Source of the DNA: DASYPQ01 sp041488095
GTDB taxonomy: Bacteria > Planctomycetota > UBA1135 > GCA-002686595
Length of the DNA: 64,000 bases
Direction: 5' to 3'
NCBI GenBank assembly: GCA_041488095.1
Contig: JBGPOP010000001.1
Span: 1-64,000 of the forward strand
This document shows, one piece after another, positions 1-11,205 of the stretch (positions are counted from its first letter, which is position 1; each line of letters begins with the position of its first letter). The position numbers and the translations under genes were made by a program. The notes under the pieces were generated by a model, which was not told the origin of the DNA, did not search any database, and worked only from the letters and a program-made list of their open reading frames with translations.

Positions 1-242
1 ATCCGGTAGCGCTCGGCCAGCAGCGAGCCCTTCGAAACCGTGCGCGGCAGGCCGCGCTCGGCATGTCCTGCGTCCGCGATCAGGTCCTGGAACTCCTTGC
101 GCGCGGCGTCGCTCGGCAGGCCTGCCAGGAACTCGCTCAGGTCGACCGCCTCCCCCGCAGCCTTGCGGGCCAGGTATTCGGCGGCCAGTTCTTCCGGGAT
201 CGAGCCCCCCCCCCCTCGTGCACCGTCGGAAGCTTCGAGCAT
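1..242 (-). CDS. Serine/threonine protein kinase, N-terminal fragment
   Basis: An open frame starts with ATG at 242 and runs off the left edge (80 codons visible). The fragment begins MLEASDGARGGGG, continues with an acidic helical stretch (IPEELAAEYLARKAAG) and ends in GSLLAERYRI. A polar leader of about 70 residues ending in an (x)RY(R/K)I segment is typical of the residues just before the glycine-rich loop in bacterial Hanks-type kinases, but no catalytic residue lies inside the window, so the assignment is an inference. The codons for the glycine run contain an 11-base G homopolymer (C on the plus strand). The gene diverges from the caspase-like gene at 416, and the 173 bp between them hold both promoters. 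Confidence 0.45.
   Translation of the reverse strand, partial: MLEASDGARGGGGSIPEELAAEYLARKAAGEAVDLSEFLAGLPSDAARKEFQDLIADAGHAERGLPRTVSKGSLLAERYR
205..215. repeat. 11-base C/G homopolymer inside the kinase gene
   Basis: Eleven consecutive C on the plus strand (G on the coding strand) fall at codons 10-13 of the partial kinase gene, encoding Gly-Gly-Gly-Gly. With exactly 11 the frame stays open and joins a plausible kinase N-terminus. A change of one base would close it. Such tracts are prone to slippage in replication and to sequencing error. Confidence 0.85.
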
Positions 243-415
243 GTGTGGTTGTGCCCGCCCTCGGCAAGCGCCCTACTGAGGGGCGGTTCGGGCGGGGTTG
301 CACGCGAAATCCTAGCGCCTTCCTTCCTTGGGAGTGCTCCCTTCCCCTCCGCAGATCGAGCCCCTGGGCTACCATGTCGGCCGCCCCACCGCTCACAGCC
401 AGAGAACCGAGAGCC

Positions 416-2542
416 ATGCGAGACCTGCGACGAGCCCTGAGAGACCTCTTCCCTGCGCTCTTGTCGCTCGGCTGTTGCGCGGCGTACGTGCCCGCCCTGC
501 CGGCGCCGCAGGCGCCGCAGAAGCTCGCCCTCCTCGTGGGGATCGACAGCTACGCGCCCGGCACGCCGGCCTCCTTCCCGAAGCTCACGGGCTGCGTCCG
601 CGACGTCGGGATCGTGCGGGACGCCCTGAAGGAACGCTTCGGCTTCCGCGCCGAAGACATCCTGGTCCTCACCGATGAGAAGGCCACCCACGAGGCCATC
701 GTGCGCGCGTTCCGTGATCAGCTCATCGACCGGGCCGGCCCCGACACCGAGGTCATGTTCTGGTTCTCCGGGCACGGCTCGCGCGTCCCGGACAAGAGCG
801 GCGCGGCCGCGGCCGAGATGGGAGGGAAGGACTCGACCTTCGTCGCCTACGACAGCCGCGCCCACGGCGAGAACGGCGCCTTCGACATGGCCGACGACGA
901 GCTCCGCTCGCTGCTCGCCGCGCTGACCGTCAAGACCAGCCGGGTCACGGTCGTCACCGACTCCTGCCACTCCGGCGGAGCGACGCGCGGCGCACCCAAC
1001 CCCGCTACGCCCCGGTACCGCGGGGTCGACGAAGGGACTCGTCCGGTCGACCGGGAGCGCCTGATCGCGACCTTCTGGCCCAAGGACGTCCCTCTGCTCG
1101 ACGACAGCGACGCGCCGATGCTCGAGGCTCCCCGCTATGTGCACATCGGCGCGTGCGGACCCCTGCAACTCGCCCAGGAGATCGACGCCGAGGGCGAGGA
1201 CGGAAAGCTCCAGTCCCACGGGGCGCTGACGTTCTACCTCGTGCAGCGCCTGCTCGAGGCCCAACCGCACTTCTCCTACCGTCGCCTGGCGGACGATGTG
1301 GCCGTCCAGTTGTCCACGCACTGCCCGGCCCAGACGGTCTGGTCCGAGGGCGCTCTGTCGCGCGAGCTGTTCGGCGCGCACTTCGAACTCCGCCCGAGCG
1401 GCTTCCGCGCACGCGTGGACCCCTCGGCCGAGAAGCAGGGCGAAGTGCGCATCGAGGCGGGGACCGTGCACGGCCTCCGCCCCGGCTCGGTGATCGGGCT
1501 CTACGACAAGAGCGAGCTGATCGGCCGAGCCAGCGTGGTGCACGCCTACGCTGTTTCCTCCCTGGCGCGCTGGATCGAGCCTGCGCCGAGTCTCTTCCCC
1601 ACGGGTTCGCTGCGCGCCGTCGAGGAAACGCGTCCGGCCCGCGAGGAGGCGCTCCCGCTCTACGTCCCTGATCCCAAGGTCGCCGCGCTGCTCGGCAAGA
1701 GCCAGCGCGTGAGCATCGCGATCGAGAACCCGAGCTCCGCGCAGTACCAGCTCCGCGCGGAACCCGACGGGAAGCTCGCCTTCCTCGCTCCGGGCGGACT
1801 CCGGATCTGGAAGGAGGCGGACGCCGGCTCGCGCGGCACCGAAGCCTGGCTCGAGCGGCTCGAGTCCGAGTTCCGCGAGGAGCTGCGCTACTTGGCGCTG
1901 GTGGGGCTGGCCGTCGAGCACGGCTCGCTCGAGATCTCCGGGAGCTTCGTCGCGCCGACCGCGGAGGAGCTCGAGGATTTCAACAAGACCCCGCGCTACG
2001 CAGGACACTGTCTCGACGCGGGGCCGCGGGCCGACGCGCAGGGCCATGGATCGGCTTCGGGAGCGGTGTACCGCGCCGTCGGCACGCGCGACGGCAAGAA
2101 CGAGCTGTCCCTGGCCATGCTCGAGATCGAGAACCGCGCCCCCCGCCCCGTCCACGTCTCGGTGCTGTCGGCCTCGGAGGACCGCCTGCGCAACCCGATC
2201 TGGCCGCCGGAAGGCGAACAGGACCGCGTCCTCGAACCGGGCAAGCGCGTCCGTGTGCCGGTCAACGTGGTCTCGAACCCGGATTGGCGCGAGAGCCGGC
2301 CGATGCGCGACCGCTACCTCGTGCTGGCTACGCTCGAGCCGGCCGACTTCACGCCCTTCGCGCGCGAGGAATCGACCCGCGGCGAGGCGCCGGCCGTGCA
2401 CATGCCGCCGATCCTGTCCCTGGCGCTGGAGCACGCGCAGACCCGCGGTGTCCACCAGGCGAACACCGACCGCTCCGGCTGGGGCCTCTGCGTCGTCGAC
2501 CTTCTCGTCGATCCTCCGACCAAGCCGCTCGCCAAGCACTGA
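416..2542 (+). CDS. Caspase-fold (peptidase C14) exported protein
   Basis: A 708-residue protein with a hydrophobic N-terminal segment (LFPALLSLGCCAA) that reads as a signal peptide or anchor. The caspase domain follows directly: LALLVGIDSY forms the first strand, FWFSGHGSR carries the catalytic His (about residue 120) and VVTDSCHSGG the catalytic Cys (about 184). After about residue 330 comes a region without catalytic motifs whose last part (PVHVSVLSASEDRLRNP) resembles the DUF4384-type domains often attached to bacterial caspase-like proteins. The start at 416 places the hydrophobic segment right after a short basic n-region; an upstream in-frame ATG at 374 is possible. Specificity is probably for basic residues, as in metacaspases and orthocaspases (family knowledge). 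It is divergent from a kinase-like gene, so a signalling or regulated-proteolysis role is plausible but unproven. Confidence 0.85.
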   Translation: MRDLRRALRDLFPALLSLGCCAAYVPALPAPQAPQKLALLVGIDSYAPGTPASFPKLTGCVRDVGIVRDALKERFGFRAEDILVLTDEKATHEAIVRAFRDQLIDRAGPDTEVMFWFSGHGSRVPDKSGAAAAEMGGKDSTFVAYDSRAHGENGAFDMADDELRSLLAALTVKTSRVTVVTDSCHSGGATRGAPNPATPRYRGVDEGTRPVDRERLIATFWPKDVPLLDDSDAPMLEAPRYVHIGACGPLQLAQEIDAEGEDGKLQSHGALTFYLVQRLLEAQPHFSYRRLADDVAVQLSTHCPAQTVWSEGALSRELFGAHFELRPSGFRARVDPSAEKQGEVRIEAGTVHGLRPGSVIGLYDKSELIGRASVVHAYAVSSLARWIEPAPSLFPTGSLRAVEETRPAREEALPLYVPDPKVAALLGKSQRVSIAIENPSSAQYQLRAEPDGKLAFLAPGGLRIWKEADAGSRGTEAWLERLESEFREELRYLALVGLAVEHGSLEISGSFVAPTAEELEDFNKTPRYAGHCLDAGPRADAQGHGSASGAVYRAVGTRDGKNELSLAMLEIENRAPRPVHVSVLSASEDRLRNPIWPPEGEQDRVLEPGKRVRVPVNVVSNPDWRESRPMRDRYLVLATLEPADFTPFAREESTRGEAPAVHMPPILSLALEHAQTRGVHQANTDRSGWGLCVVDLLVDPPTKPLAKH

Positions 2543-2701
2543 TTCACTCGGGCTCCAGCGCGAGCCACACGAGGACATCGACGAGGAGAGCGACCGCCGT
2601 GAGGTAGGCGCGCTCCAGGGTTCGTGTCCGGCCGTCCATGTGTGCGCGTCGGTGCGTGCATGCCCGGAACCCAGGTCGGATCGGGCGGTTCCGCGGCTTC
2701 C

Positions 2702-2730
2702 TTGCCAACCGCCGGCGGTCGAGATAGGGT
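2702..2730 (+). promoter_or_regulatory. Probable promoter, leaderless type
   Basis: TTGCCA (2702-2707), a 17-bp spacer and TAGGGT (2725-2730) form a sigma-70-like pair. The -10 hexamer ends 8 nt before the ATG at 2739, so transcription would begin at or next to the start codon. It would drive the metal-uptake gene set downstream. Confidence 0.45.
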
Positions 2731-2738
2731 CACCTTCC

Positions 2739-3017
2739 ATGCCGCGGCGCGGTCGAACGATCCTCCTGCTGGCGATCGGCTGCTTGCTCATCGCCGGGCT
2801 CCTCGTCGCGGGGCCGGCGCACCACGGACTGCACAAGACCTCGGATGGGGTCTACTGCGACGGCTGCGCCGTCACAGGGACCGTGCCCACGCCCGCTCCT
2901 TGCCTCCGCGGCCCCATGCAGGTTGCGCACGCATCGTCCGCAGAGCGCCCGCTCTGGGTCCCCTCGCCGACCCCACTCGTCACTCGCTCGCCGCGCGGCC
3001 CGCCCACGGCTGCCTGA
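2739..3017 (+). CDS. Small exported His/Cys-containing protein, metal-locus associated
   Basis: A 92-residue protein: basic start (MPRRGR), one hydrophobic segment (TILLLAIGCLLIAGLLVAG) and then a short exported part with HHGLHK and YCDGC. The clustered His and Cys residues could bind a metal. The tail is Pro/Ser/Arg-rich and low in complexity. I do not recognise a family. Its position just before a barrel protein, a ZnuA-like protein and a ZnuB-like permease suggests a role in periplasmic metal handling, which is inference from context only. Reality is supported by a -35/-10 pair whose -10 ends 8 nt before the ATG; there is no Shine-Dalgarno sequence. Confidence 0.45.
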   Translation: MPRRGRTILLLAIGCLLIAGLLVAGPAHHGLHKTSDGVYCDGCAVTGTVPTPAPCLRGPMQVAHASSAERPLWVPSPTPLVTRSPRGPPTAA

Positions 3018-3207
3018 AAGCCCGCGCTCCGGCGCGAGCCCTGACGCCGCGACCCCGGGCTTCGCGCCTGAGGACCGTGTGCACCACCCCGATCTCCGTC
3101 CGGGTCACATCGCTGCCCTGGTGACTCCGGACGGGAACGAGAGACTGCGACTGGGCAGAGATCTTCCGTTGGACCTCGTCGCACGGCGAGGAACGGAGCG
3201 AGAGACC

Positions 3208-4491
3208 ATGAACTGCGCGATCCGGCCGATCCTGTGTGCGATCGGCATCCTGTTCGCACCGACTCTCCAGCTGCTGGCTCAGCAGGGAGAGCCCCAGGCG
3301 CCCGAGAGGCCCAAACCGACGCTCGAGGAGCTCCAGAAGAGGTTCGAGCAGGCGGAAAAGAGCCATTCCGAGGAGATCGCGGATCTGCGCGAGGAGATCG
3401 ACAAGCTCGAGGAGGAGGCGGCCGCGGCACGCGCCCGGGCGCAGACTCCGGCGCAGCAGACGCTGTCCGTGTTCAACCCGGCGATCACGGTCTTCGGCAA
3501 CTTCCTCTATCGCCACGACGACCGGCCGGTCTACGTCGACAACGATCCCTCGCTGGACCGGATCGACGACCGCTTCAGCCTGCGCGAGGCCGAGTTCGAC
3601 TTCCGCGCGCCGATCGATCCATGGGCGGACGGCGTGTTCATCACGACGCTCGAGGCCGAGACTCCCGGGCGGTTCAACGCAGGTGTCGAGGAGGGGTACG
3701 TGGTGCTGAAGAAGCTCCCGCTGCTCGATTCGGCCCCGTGGGGCCTCAAGGTGAAGATCGGGCGTTTCCGTCCGACCTTCGGGCGTTTCAACACGATTCA
3801 CCTGCACGACCTGCCCCAGATGACCTACCCGCGCGCTCTGCAGACCTTCCTCGGCCCCGAAGGGTTCAGCGCGGACGGGATCTCGGGCCAATTCTTCCTG
3901 CCCAGCCCCAGCGACAAGGACGTGCTCGACGCGACCGTGCAGCTCATCGACGGCGGCGGGATCGCCGTGGCACCGAGCAACGACGCCTCGAACCTCGCCA
4001 CGCTGGGTCACATCAAGTGGTTCCGCGACCTCGTGCCCGGGCAGGACCTCGAGGTCGGCGCCTCGGCCTGGACGTCCAACGCCGAGGACAAGCTGTACGG
4101 TTTCGACGCCACCTACCGCTGGAAGCCCTACATCGCCGGCGAGTGGAAGTCGTTCCTGGTCGGCGCCGAGGTGTTCCAGGCCGACCTCGGCGACGGCCGG
4201 CACGCCCCGCACCCCGGAGGCTTCGACCTCTGGTCGCAGTACCAGATCGACCGCAATCTCTACGTGGGCGCGCGCTTCGGTCGGGCCGAGGACCTCTTCG
4301 ACGAGAGCCTGAAGACCGAGACCGTGGGCGCGTTCCTGACCTACTACACGACCGAATTCCTGCGTTTCCGGCTGGGCCTCGAGCACAGCCGGAGCGACGT
4401 GAGCGAGCTCGACGGGGTCGACACGGCCTTTCTCGAGCTGAACTTCATCTACGGTTCGCACCCCGCGGAGCCGTACTGGGTCAACCGTTGA
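3208..4491 (+). CDS. Outer-membrane beta-barrel (porin-like) protein with coiled coil
   Basis: A 427-residue protein with a signal peptide (IRPILCAIGILFAPTLQLLAQ), a charged coiled coil at about residues 35-75 (LEELQKRFEQAEKSHSEEI) and a C-terminal barrel-like domain of alternating aromatic strands, for example GVFITTLEAE and YVGARFGRAEDLF. The layout of signal, short coiled coil and barrel is common for porins of Gram-negative-type cells. It ends 11 nt before the ZnuA-like gene and is followed closely by the permease gene, so it is likely the outer-membrane entry route for the same metal. GGAG lies about 13 nt before the ATG. Barrel identity is inferred from pattern, not from a recognised signature. 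Confidence 0.6.
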   Translation: MNCAIRPILCAIGILFAPTLQLLAQQGEPQAPERPKPTLEELQKRFEQAEKSHSEEIADLREEIDKLEEEAAAARARAQTPAQQTLSVFNPAITVFGNFLYRHDDRPVYVDNDPSLDRIDDRFSLREAEFDFRAPIDPWADGVFITTLEAETPGRFNAGVEEGYVVLKKLPLLDSAPWGLKVKIGRFRPTFGRFNTIHLHDLPQMTYPRALQTFLGPEGFSADGISGQFFLPSPSDKDVLDATVQLIDGGGIAVAPSNDASNLATLGHIKWFRDLVPGQDLEVGASAWTSNAEDKLYGFDATYRWKPYIAGEWKSFLVGAEVFQADLGDGRHAPHPGGFDLWSQYQIDRNLYVGARFGRAEDLFDESLKTETVGAFLTYYTTEFLRFRLGLEHSRSDVSELDGVDTAFLELNFIYGSHPAEPYWVNR

Positions 4492-4502
4492 GAGCACGAA
4501 CC

Positions 4503-5561
4503 ATGAACGCAACCAGGAAACACTCCGGGATCCCCCCGACCCTCGCCGCGATCGCCCTCGCGCTCGCTTCTCCGGCTTGGGCCCAGGGCTCGGCGCCGCC
4601 CCTCAAGGTCGTCACCACGCTCTCCGTGCTCAAGGACCTCGCGCGCGAGGTCGGCGGGGATCGCATCCACGTCGAGAGCCTCTCGGATCCGCGCGAGGAC
4701 CCTCACTACGTCCAGCCGCGCCCGACGCTCATGCAACGCGCACGCGAGGCCGACGTGTTCATCGAGCTCGGCCTGCAGCTCGAGCTGTGGGGCAGCAAGG
4801 TCGTCGAGGGCTCGGGCAACACCAGGATCCAGGCCGGCCAGGCCGGGCGCATCATCGCCTCGGCCGGGATCCCCACGCTCGAGCTGCCCCAGCAGCTCTC
4901 GCGCGAGTGGGGCGACGTTCACCCCTTCGGCAACCCGCACATCTGGCTCGACCCGCTGAACGCGAAGGACATGGCGGCCAACATCGCGCACGGCTTCGAG
5001 AAGGTCGACCCCGAACACAAGGACGGGTACGAGGAGCGCCTCAAGTCCTTCCAGGACCGCATCGACGTGGCCCTGTTCGGCGAAGCGCTCGTGAAGGAGG
5101 TGGGCAGCAAGCAGCTGGCTCGTCGCGCGCGCGAGGGCAAGCTCGAGAGCTGGCTCAAGGACAAGGGGCTCTCGGACAAGCTCGCCGGCTGGGTGAAGCG
5201 AGCCGCAGGTCTGAAGGGCCGGCCGGTCGTCACGTACCACAAGAGCTGGATCTACTTTGCCGAGCGCTTCGGGTTGAAGGTCCCGATCGAGATCGAGGAG
5301 AAGCCCGGCATCCCGCCCTCGGCGCGCCACCGCGATGCGGTGGTCGAGCTGATCAAGCAGCAGGGCATCCGGACGATCCTCGAGGAGGTGTTCTACGACC
5401 GGGGCGCGGCCGACTACCTCGCCAAGGAGACCGGCGCGCACCCCGTGATCGTCCCGATCGACGTGGGCAAGGAGGTCGGCGCGGCCACCTATTTCGAGCT
5501 GATCGATCTCTTGCTGGGCAAGCTGCTCGAGTCGGAGGCGGGCTCGGGCGGCAGCCGCTAG
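4503..5561 (+). CDS. Zinc/manganese ABC transporter substrate-binding protein (ZnuA-like)
   Basis: A 352-residue periplasmic protein with a clear signal peptide (LAAIALALASPAWAQ). The cluster A-I (ZinT/ZnuA/TroA) fold is indicated by LKVVTTLSVLKDLAREVGGD, the metal-ligand His in EDPHYVQPRP, a second in GNPHIWLDP, a third in VTYHKSW, and the late EVFYDRG and IVPIDVG segments. The His-rich loop seen in high-affinity ZnuA proteins is absent, so zinc versus manganese cannot be decided. A roughly 40-residue insert rich in charged residues (about 190-235) separates the second and third ligand regions. The gene sits 11 nt after the barrel gene and 17 nt before the permease gene. Confidence 0.88.
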   Translation: MNATRKHSGIPPTLAAIALALASPAWAQGSAPPLKVVTTLSVLKDLAREVGGDRIHVESLSDPREDPHYVQPRPTLMQRAREADVFIELGLQLELWGSKVVEGSGNTRIQAGQAGRIIASAGIPTLELPQQLSREWGDVHPFGNPHIWLDPLNAKDMAANIAHGFEKVDPEHKDGYEERLKSFQDRIDVALFGEALVKEVGSKQLARRAREGKLESWLKDKGLSDKLAGWVKRAAGLKGRPVVTYHKSWIYFAERFGLKVPIEIEEKPGIPPSARHRDAVVELIKQQGIRTILEEVFYDRGAADYLAKETGAHPVIVPIDVGKEVGAATYFELIDLLLGKLLESEAGSGGSR

Positions 5562-5578
5562 GCGCCGCGGAACGTGCG

Positions 5579-7096
5579 ATGAGCCAATTCCTGCAGTCGA
5601 TGGCCTGGCCGTTCGCGGCCTGCTTGCTGCTCGCCGGGATCCTCGTCTATCTGGGCATCCACGTCCTCTCGCGCAAGGTGATCTTCGTCGACCTGGCGCT
5701 GGCCCAGATCGCCGCACTCGGCTCGGTGTGGGGCGTGCTCCTGGGCTGGGATCTCCAGAGCGATCCATGGCAGGTCAGGGCCTTCTCACTGGTCTTCACC
5801 ATCCTCGGCGCGGCGGTGTTCACCTTGACCCGCATGCGCGACGAGCGCGTGCCGCACGAGGCCCTGATCGGGATCACCTATGCCGTCGCGCTGGGGGCGA
5901 CGATCCTGGCGAGCTCGCACCTCGCGCACGGCGCCGAGGAAGTCAGCGAGCTGATGGCGGGAAGCATCCTGTGGGTCCGTGGCCGCGACATCCTGAGCAC
6001 GGCGCTGGTCTTCGGCGCCGTGGGAGCCTTCCACTGGGTCTTCCGCAGGCGATTCTTCCTGATCTCGCTCGACCCCACGCGGGCCGAGCGCGAAGGCCTG
6101 AGCCTGCGCCTGTGGGACTTCCTCTTCTACGTGAGCCTCGGCTTCGCGGTCACGAGCGCTGTGTCGATCGCGGGAGTGCTGCTCGTGTTCAGCTATCTCG
6201 TGATCCCCGCCGTCGTCGCGATGCTCTTCGCCCAAAGGATCGCGACCCGGCTCGCCCTGGGCTGGATCGTCGGCACGGTGGTGAGCGCGATCGGCTGCTC
6301 GCTCTCTTACCGCTTCGACCTGCCCTCGGGCCCGACGATCGTGGCGTCCTTTGGCGGTTTCCTCGTCGCTGCGGGTGTCGTGAACTACTGCGTGCGCGCG
6401 TCCGACCGAGGCGGCGCCCTCCTGCGCGTGGCCGCGGGTGTCGGCGTCTTCGCGCTCCTCCTCGGTGGCTCGTTCTTCTTGCAGAAGAAGGAGCATCACG
6501 ACGTCCTGCACGTCCTGGAGACAGGCAGCAAGGCCGAGAAGATGCTGGCGCTGGCCGAGGTCGACGCGGATCCGGCCCTGTGGCCGAAGGTCCTCCGCCT
6601 CGCGCCTGGGATCCTGAAGGGCGCCGACACCGAGGTGCGCGTCCGCCTTCTCGATCTCGTCGAGGCGCGCAAGGACAAGCGCCTGCTCCCCGACGTGCAT
6701 GCCCTGCTCCTCGACGCGGACGACAGCGTGCGCGAACGGGCCCTGCGCTGCCTCAAGTCGATCGGAGCACGCGAGAGCGTCGAGCCGATCCTGGCCGCAA
6801 CCGCGAAGGAGCAGGACGAATACCTTAAAGTCGGGCTGGCCGAGGCGCTGCTCGAGCTCGGCGACGCGCGCGGCTTCGGACCGATGATCGAAGTGATCGC
6901 TGGCGGCGAGGCCGCGCAGGCCCGTCGCGACGCGTGGGAGCGCTTGAAGGCCCACATTCAGGTCGATCTCCCCTACCGCGCCGACCTCCCCTCGGCGGAG
7001 AACGCCAAGGCCGTCGAGAACCTGCGGCGTTGGTGGGACGAGAACGAGAAGAAGCTCGTGCTCGACCGTCCCGGCGTGTTCCGGATCAGGTCCTGA
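5579..7096 (+). CDS. ZnuB-like metal ABC permease fused to HEAT-like repeat domain
   Basis: A 505-residue protein. Residues 1-300 form an ABC-3 type permease with about eight membrane segments; ALAQIAALGS, the SIAGVLLVFSYLVIPAVVA stretch and FDLPSGPTIV are characteristic of ZnuB/MntB permeases. A further membrane segment (VFALLLGGSFFLQ) links to roughly 190 soluble residues with repeated helical pairs (VLHVLETGSKAEKMLALAEV, DTEVRVRLLDLVEARKDKR, DDSVRERALRCLKSIGARES) that read as HEAT/PBS-lyase-like repeats, ending in a short basic tail. Standard ZnuB is about 260-300 residues, so the C-terminal domain is an addition. The next gene is convergent, and no ATP-binding subunit is present in the cluster. 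Confidence 0.85.
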   Translation: MSQFLQSMAWPFAACLLLAGILVYLGIHVLSRKVIFVDLALAQIAALGSVWGVLLGWDLQSDPWQVRAFSLVFTILGAAVFTLTRMRDERVPHEALIGITYAVALGATILASSHLAHGAEEVSELMAGSILWVRGRDILSTALVFGAVGAFHWVFRRRFFLISLDPTRAEREGLSLRLWDFLFYVSLGFAVTSAVSIAGVLLVFSYLVIPAVVAMLFAQRIATRLALGWIVGTVVSAIGCSLSYRFDLPSGPTIVASFGGFLVAAGVVNYCVRASDRGGALLRVAAGVGVFALLLGGSFFLQKKEHHDVLHVLETGSKAEKMLALAEVDADPALWPKVLRLAPGILKGADTEVRVRLLDLVEARKDKRLLPDVHALLLDADDSVRERALRCLKSIGARESVEPILAATAKEQDEYLKVGLAEALLELGDARGFGPMIEVIAGGEAAQARRDAWERLKAHIQVDLPYRADLPSAENAKAVENLRRWWDENEKKLVLDRPGVFRIRS

Positions 7097-7111
7097 GGAC
7101 GCCGAGGTCCA

Positions 7112-7855
7112 TCAGCGTTCGCCCAGACGCTCGGCCAGATCGGACACGACCTCGCCCGGCGTTTTTCCAGACGTCTCCATCGCGATCTCGCACTGCAAAT
7201 AGAGCGGCCCTCGGTCCCGAAGGATCGCCTCGAGCTCGGCCATCGCGCGCGGGTGGTTCGCCATCGGGCGGCGGTCTCCCTGTTCGAGAACCCGCTGGTA
7301 GTGGTCGTGCGGCTCGGCCTTGAGCCACACCGTTCGGCAGGTCTCCTTCAGGCGCGCGAACGTCTCCGGCGAGGCGACGATCGAGCCCCCCGTCGCGATC
7401 ACGACGCGCTCGCCTTCGGCCAGGACCTGCTCGAGCGCTTCGCCCTCCAGACGGTGGAAGTGCTCCTCGCCGTGCAGGTTGAAGATCTCGCCGAGCGTCA
7501 TCCCGGCGATCTGCTCGACACGTTCGTCGAGCTCCACGAACGGAGCCTCGAGCTCGAGCGCGAGCTTCCTCCCGACGGTCGACTTGCCGGCGCCGCGCAG
7601 GCCGACGAGCGCGATTCGTTCTCCACGCCGCGCTCCGAGCGACAGATCCGCGAGATCGCGCAAGGGCACGCCCAGCGCGCGGGCCAGGTCGGCGAGCTTG
7701 ATCACGGACAGATTCGCGCGGCCGGCCTCCGCATCGGTGACATAGCGGCGGCTGACTCCCGCGCGCTCCGCGAGCTTCGTGACCGTCAGGCCCGCGACTC
7801 GACGTGCCTCCCGCAGGCGCCTGCCGAGATCGATGAGAATCGCCTTGCGCCGCAT
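7112..7855 (-). CDS. boxR: Benzoyl-CoA-responsive repressor BoxR (XRE plus shikimate-kinase-like)
   Basis: A 247-residue two-domain regulator. Residues 8-65 form an XRE helix-turn-helix (LREARRVAGLTVTKLAERAG, VSRRYVTDAEAGRANLS). The rest is a shikimate-kinase-like domain with a Walker A motif (GLRGAGKST) and LDERVEQIAGMTLGEIF. This architecture is that of BzdR/BoxR, in which the kinase-like domain binds benzoyl-CoA and releases DNA. It is slightly shorter than BzdR (near 300 residues), mainly through a short linker. The ATG at 7855 was chosen because the helix-turn-helix begins directly after it; in-frame starts further up would overlap boxC. It diverges from boxC, and the 70-bp gap holds a palindrome at 7891-7910. 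Confidence 0.85.
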   Translation of the reverse strand: MRRKAILIDLGRRLREARRVAGLTVTKLAERAGVSRRYVTDAEAGRANLSVIKLADLARALGVPLRDLADLSLGARRGERIALVGLRGAGKSTVGRKLALELEAPFVELDERVEQIAGMTLGEIFNLHGEEHFHRLEGEALEQVLAEGERVVIATGGSIVASPETFARLKETCRTVWLKAEPHDHYQRVLEQGDRRPMANHPRAMAELEAILRDRGPLYLQCEIAMETSGKTPGEVVSDLAERLGER

Positions 7856-7890
7856 GCTTTGGGAGTTATCATGCCCAGCCAAGTTCCCCA

Positions 7891-7910
7891 TGCGCAATAT
7901 ATTTCTCGCA
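7891..7910. promoter_or_regulatory. Candidate BoxR operator, AT-rich palindrome
   Basis: TGCGCAATATATTTCTCGCA is an imperfect 20-bp inverted repeat (TGCG...CGCA arms, AT-rich centre) between boxR and boxC. It covers the likely -10 of boxC (TATATT, 7898-7903) and lies upstream of the probable boxR -10 (GATAAC on the minus strand, about 10 nt before its ATG). One dimeric repressor here could silence both promoters. The site is an inference, as no binding data exist here. Confidence 0.5.
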
Positions 7911-7925
7911 CCCAGTCCTTGAGCC

Positions 7926-9587
<1,662 letters not shown>

Positions 9588-9616
9588 GACCTCGTTCCGA
9601 TCCCCGAGCCACGATC

Positions 9617-11029
<1,413 letters not shown>

Positions 11030-11073
11030 CCTCACGGCTCTCCCGCTTCCACCCGCACGGCTGACTCGCGGGC

Positions 11074-11130
11074 CGGCTCCCTCATTGCGGATGTTTAATC
11101 CGCGTCTTCCGTTACAGCCGGCCGGAGCCG
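11074..11130 (+). terminator. Nested inverted repeats downstream of boxB
   Basis: CGGCTCC (11074-11080) pairs with GGAGCCG (11124-11130), and inside it GCGGAT (11087-11092) pairs with ATCCGC (11098-11103) around a five-base loop. There is no U-tract, so it may be a weak or Rho-assisted terminator of boxCB, or part of the leader of the next gene. Confidence 0.35.
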
Positions 11131-11156
11131 TGCTCCGATGCATGCGACCAGGCAGG

Positions 11157-11180
11157 CGGGTCCCTCTGGCAGGGGACCCG
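11157..11180 (+). promoter_or_regulatory. Strong hairpin in the leader of the gene at 11206
   Basis: CGGGTCCC (11157-11164) and GGGACCCG (11173-11180) form a perfect eight-base GC-rich stem with an eight-base loop. It ends 25 nt before the ATG at 11206, leaving the purine-rich GAGGGGG ribosome site free. It could stabilise the mRNA or act as a regulatory leader. Confidence 0.45.
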
Positions 11181-11205
11181 GTCGACGAGAAGACGAGGGG
11201 GTCTC

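Noticed and set aside
2544..2639. Minus-strand 31-residue frame with one hydrophobic segment (MDGRTRTLERAYLTAVALLV...)
   Set aside because: No ribosome site, no promoter signal and no homology basis; too short to support as a gene.
137..2836. Long minus-strand open frame (899 codons) over the caspase gene
   Set aside because: Arg/Ala/Gly-rich shadow frame caused by high GC; no domain, and the plus strand has a clear caspase domain with catalytic motifs.
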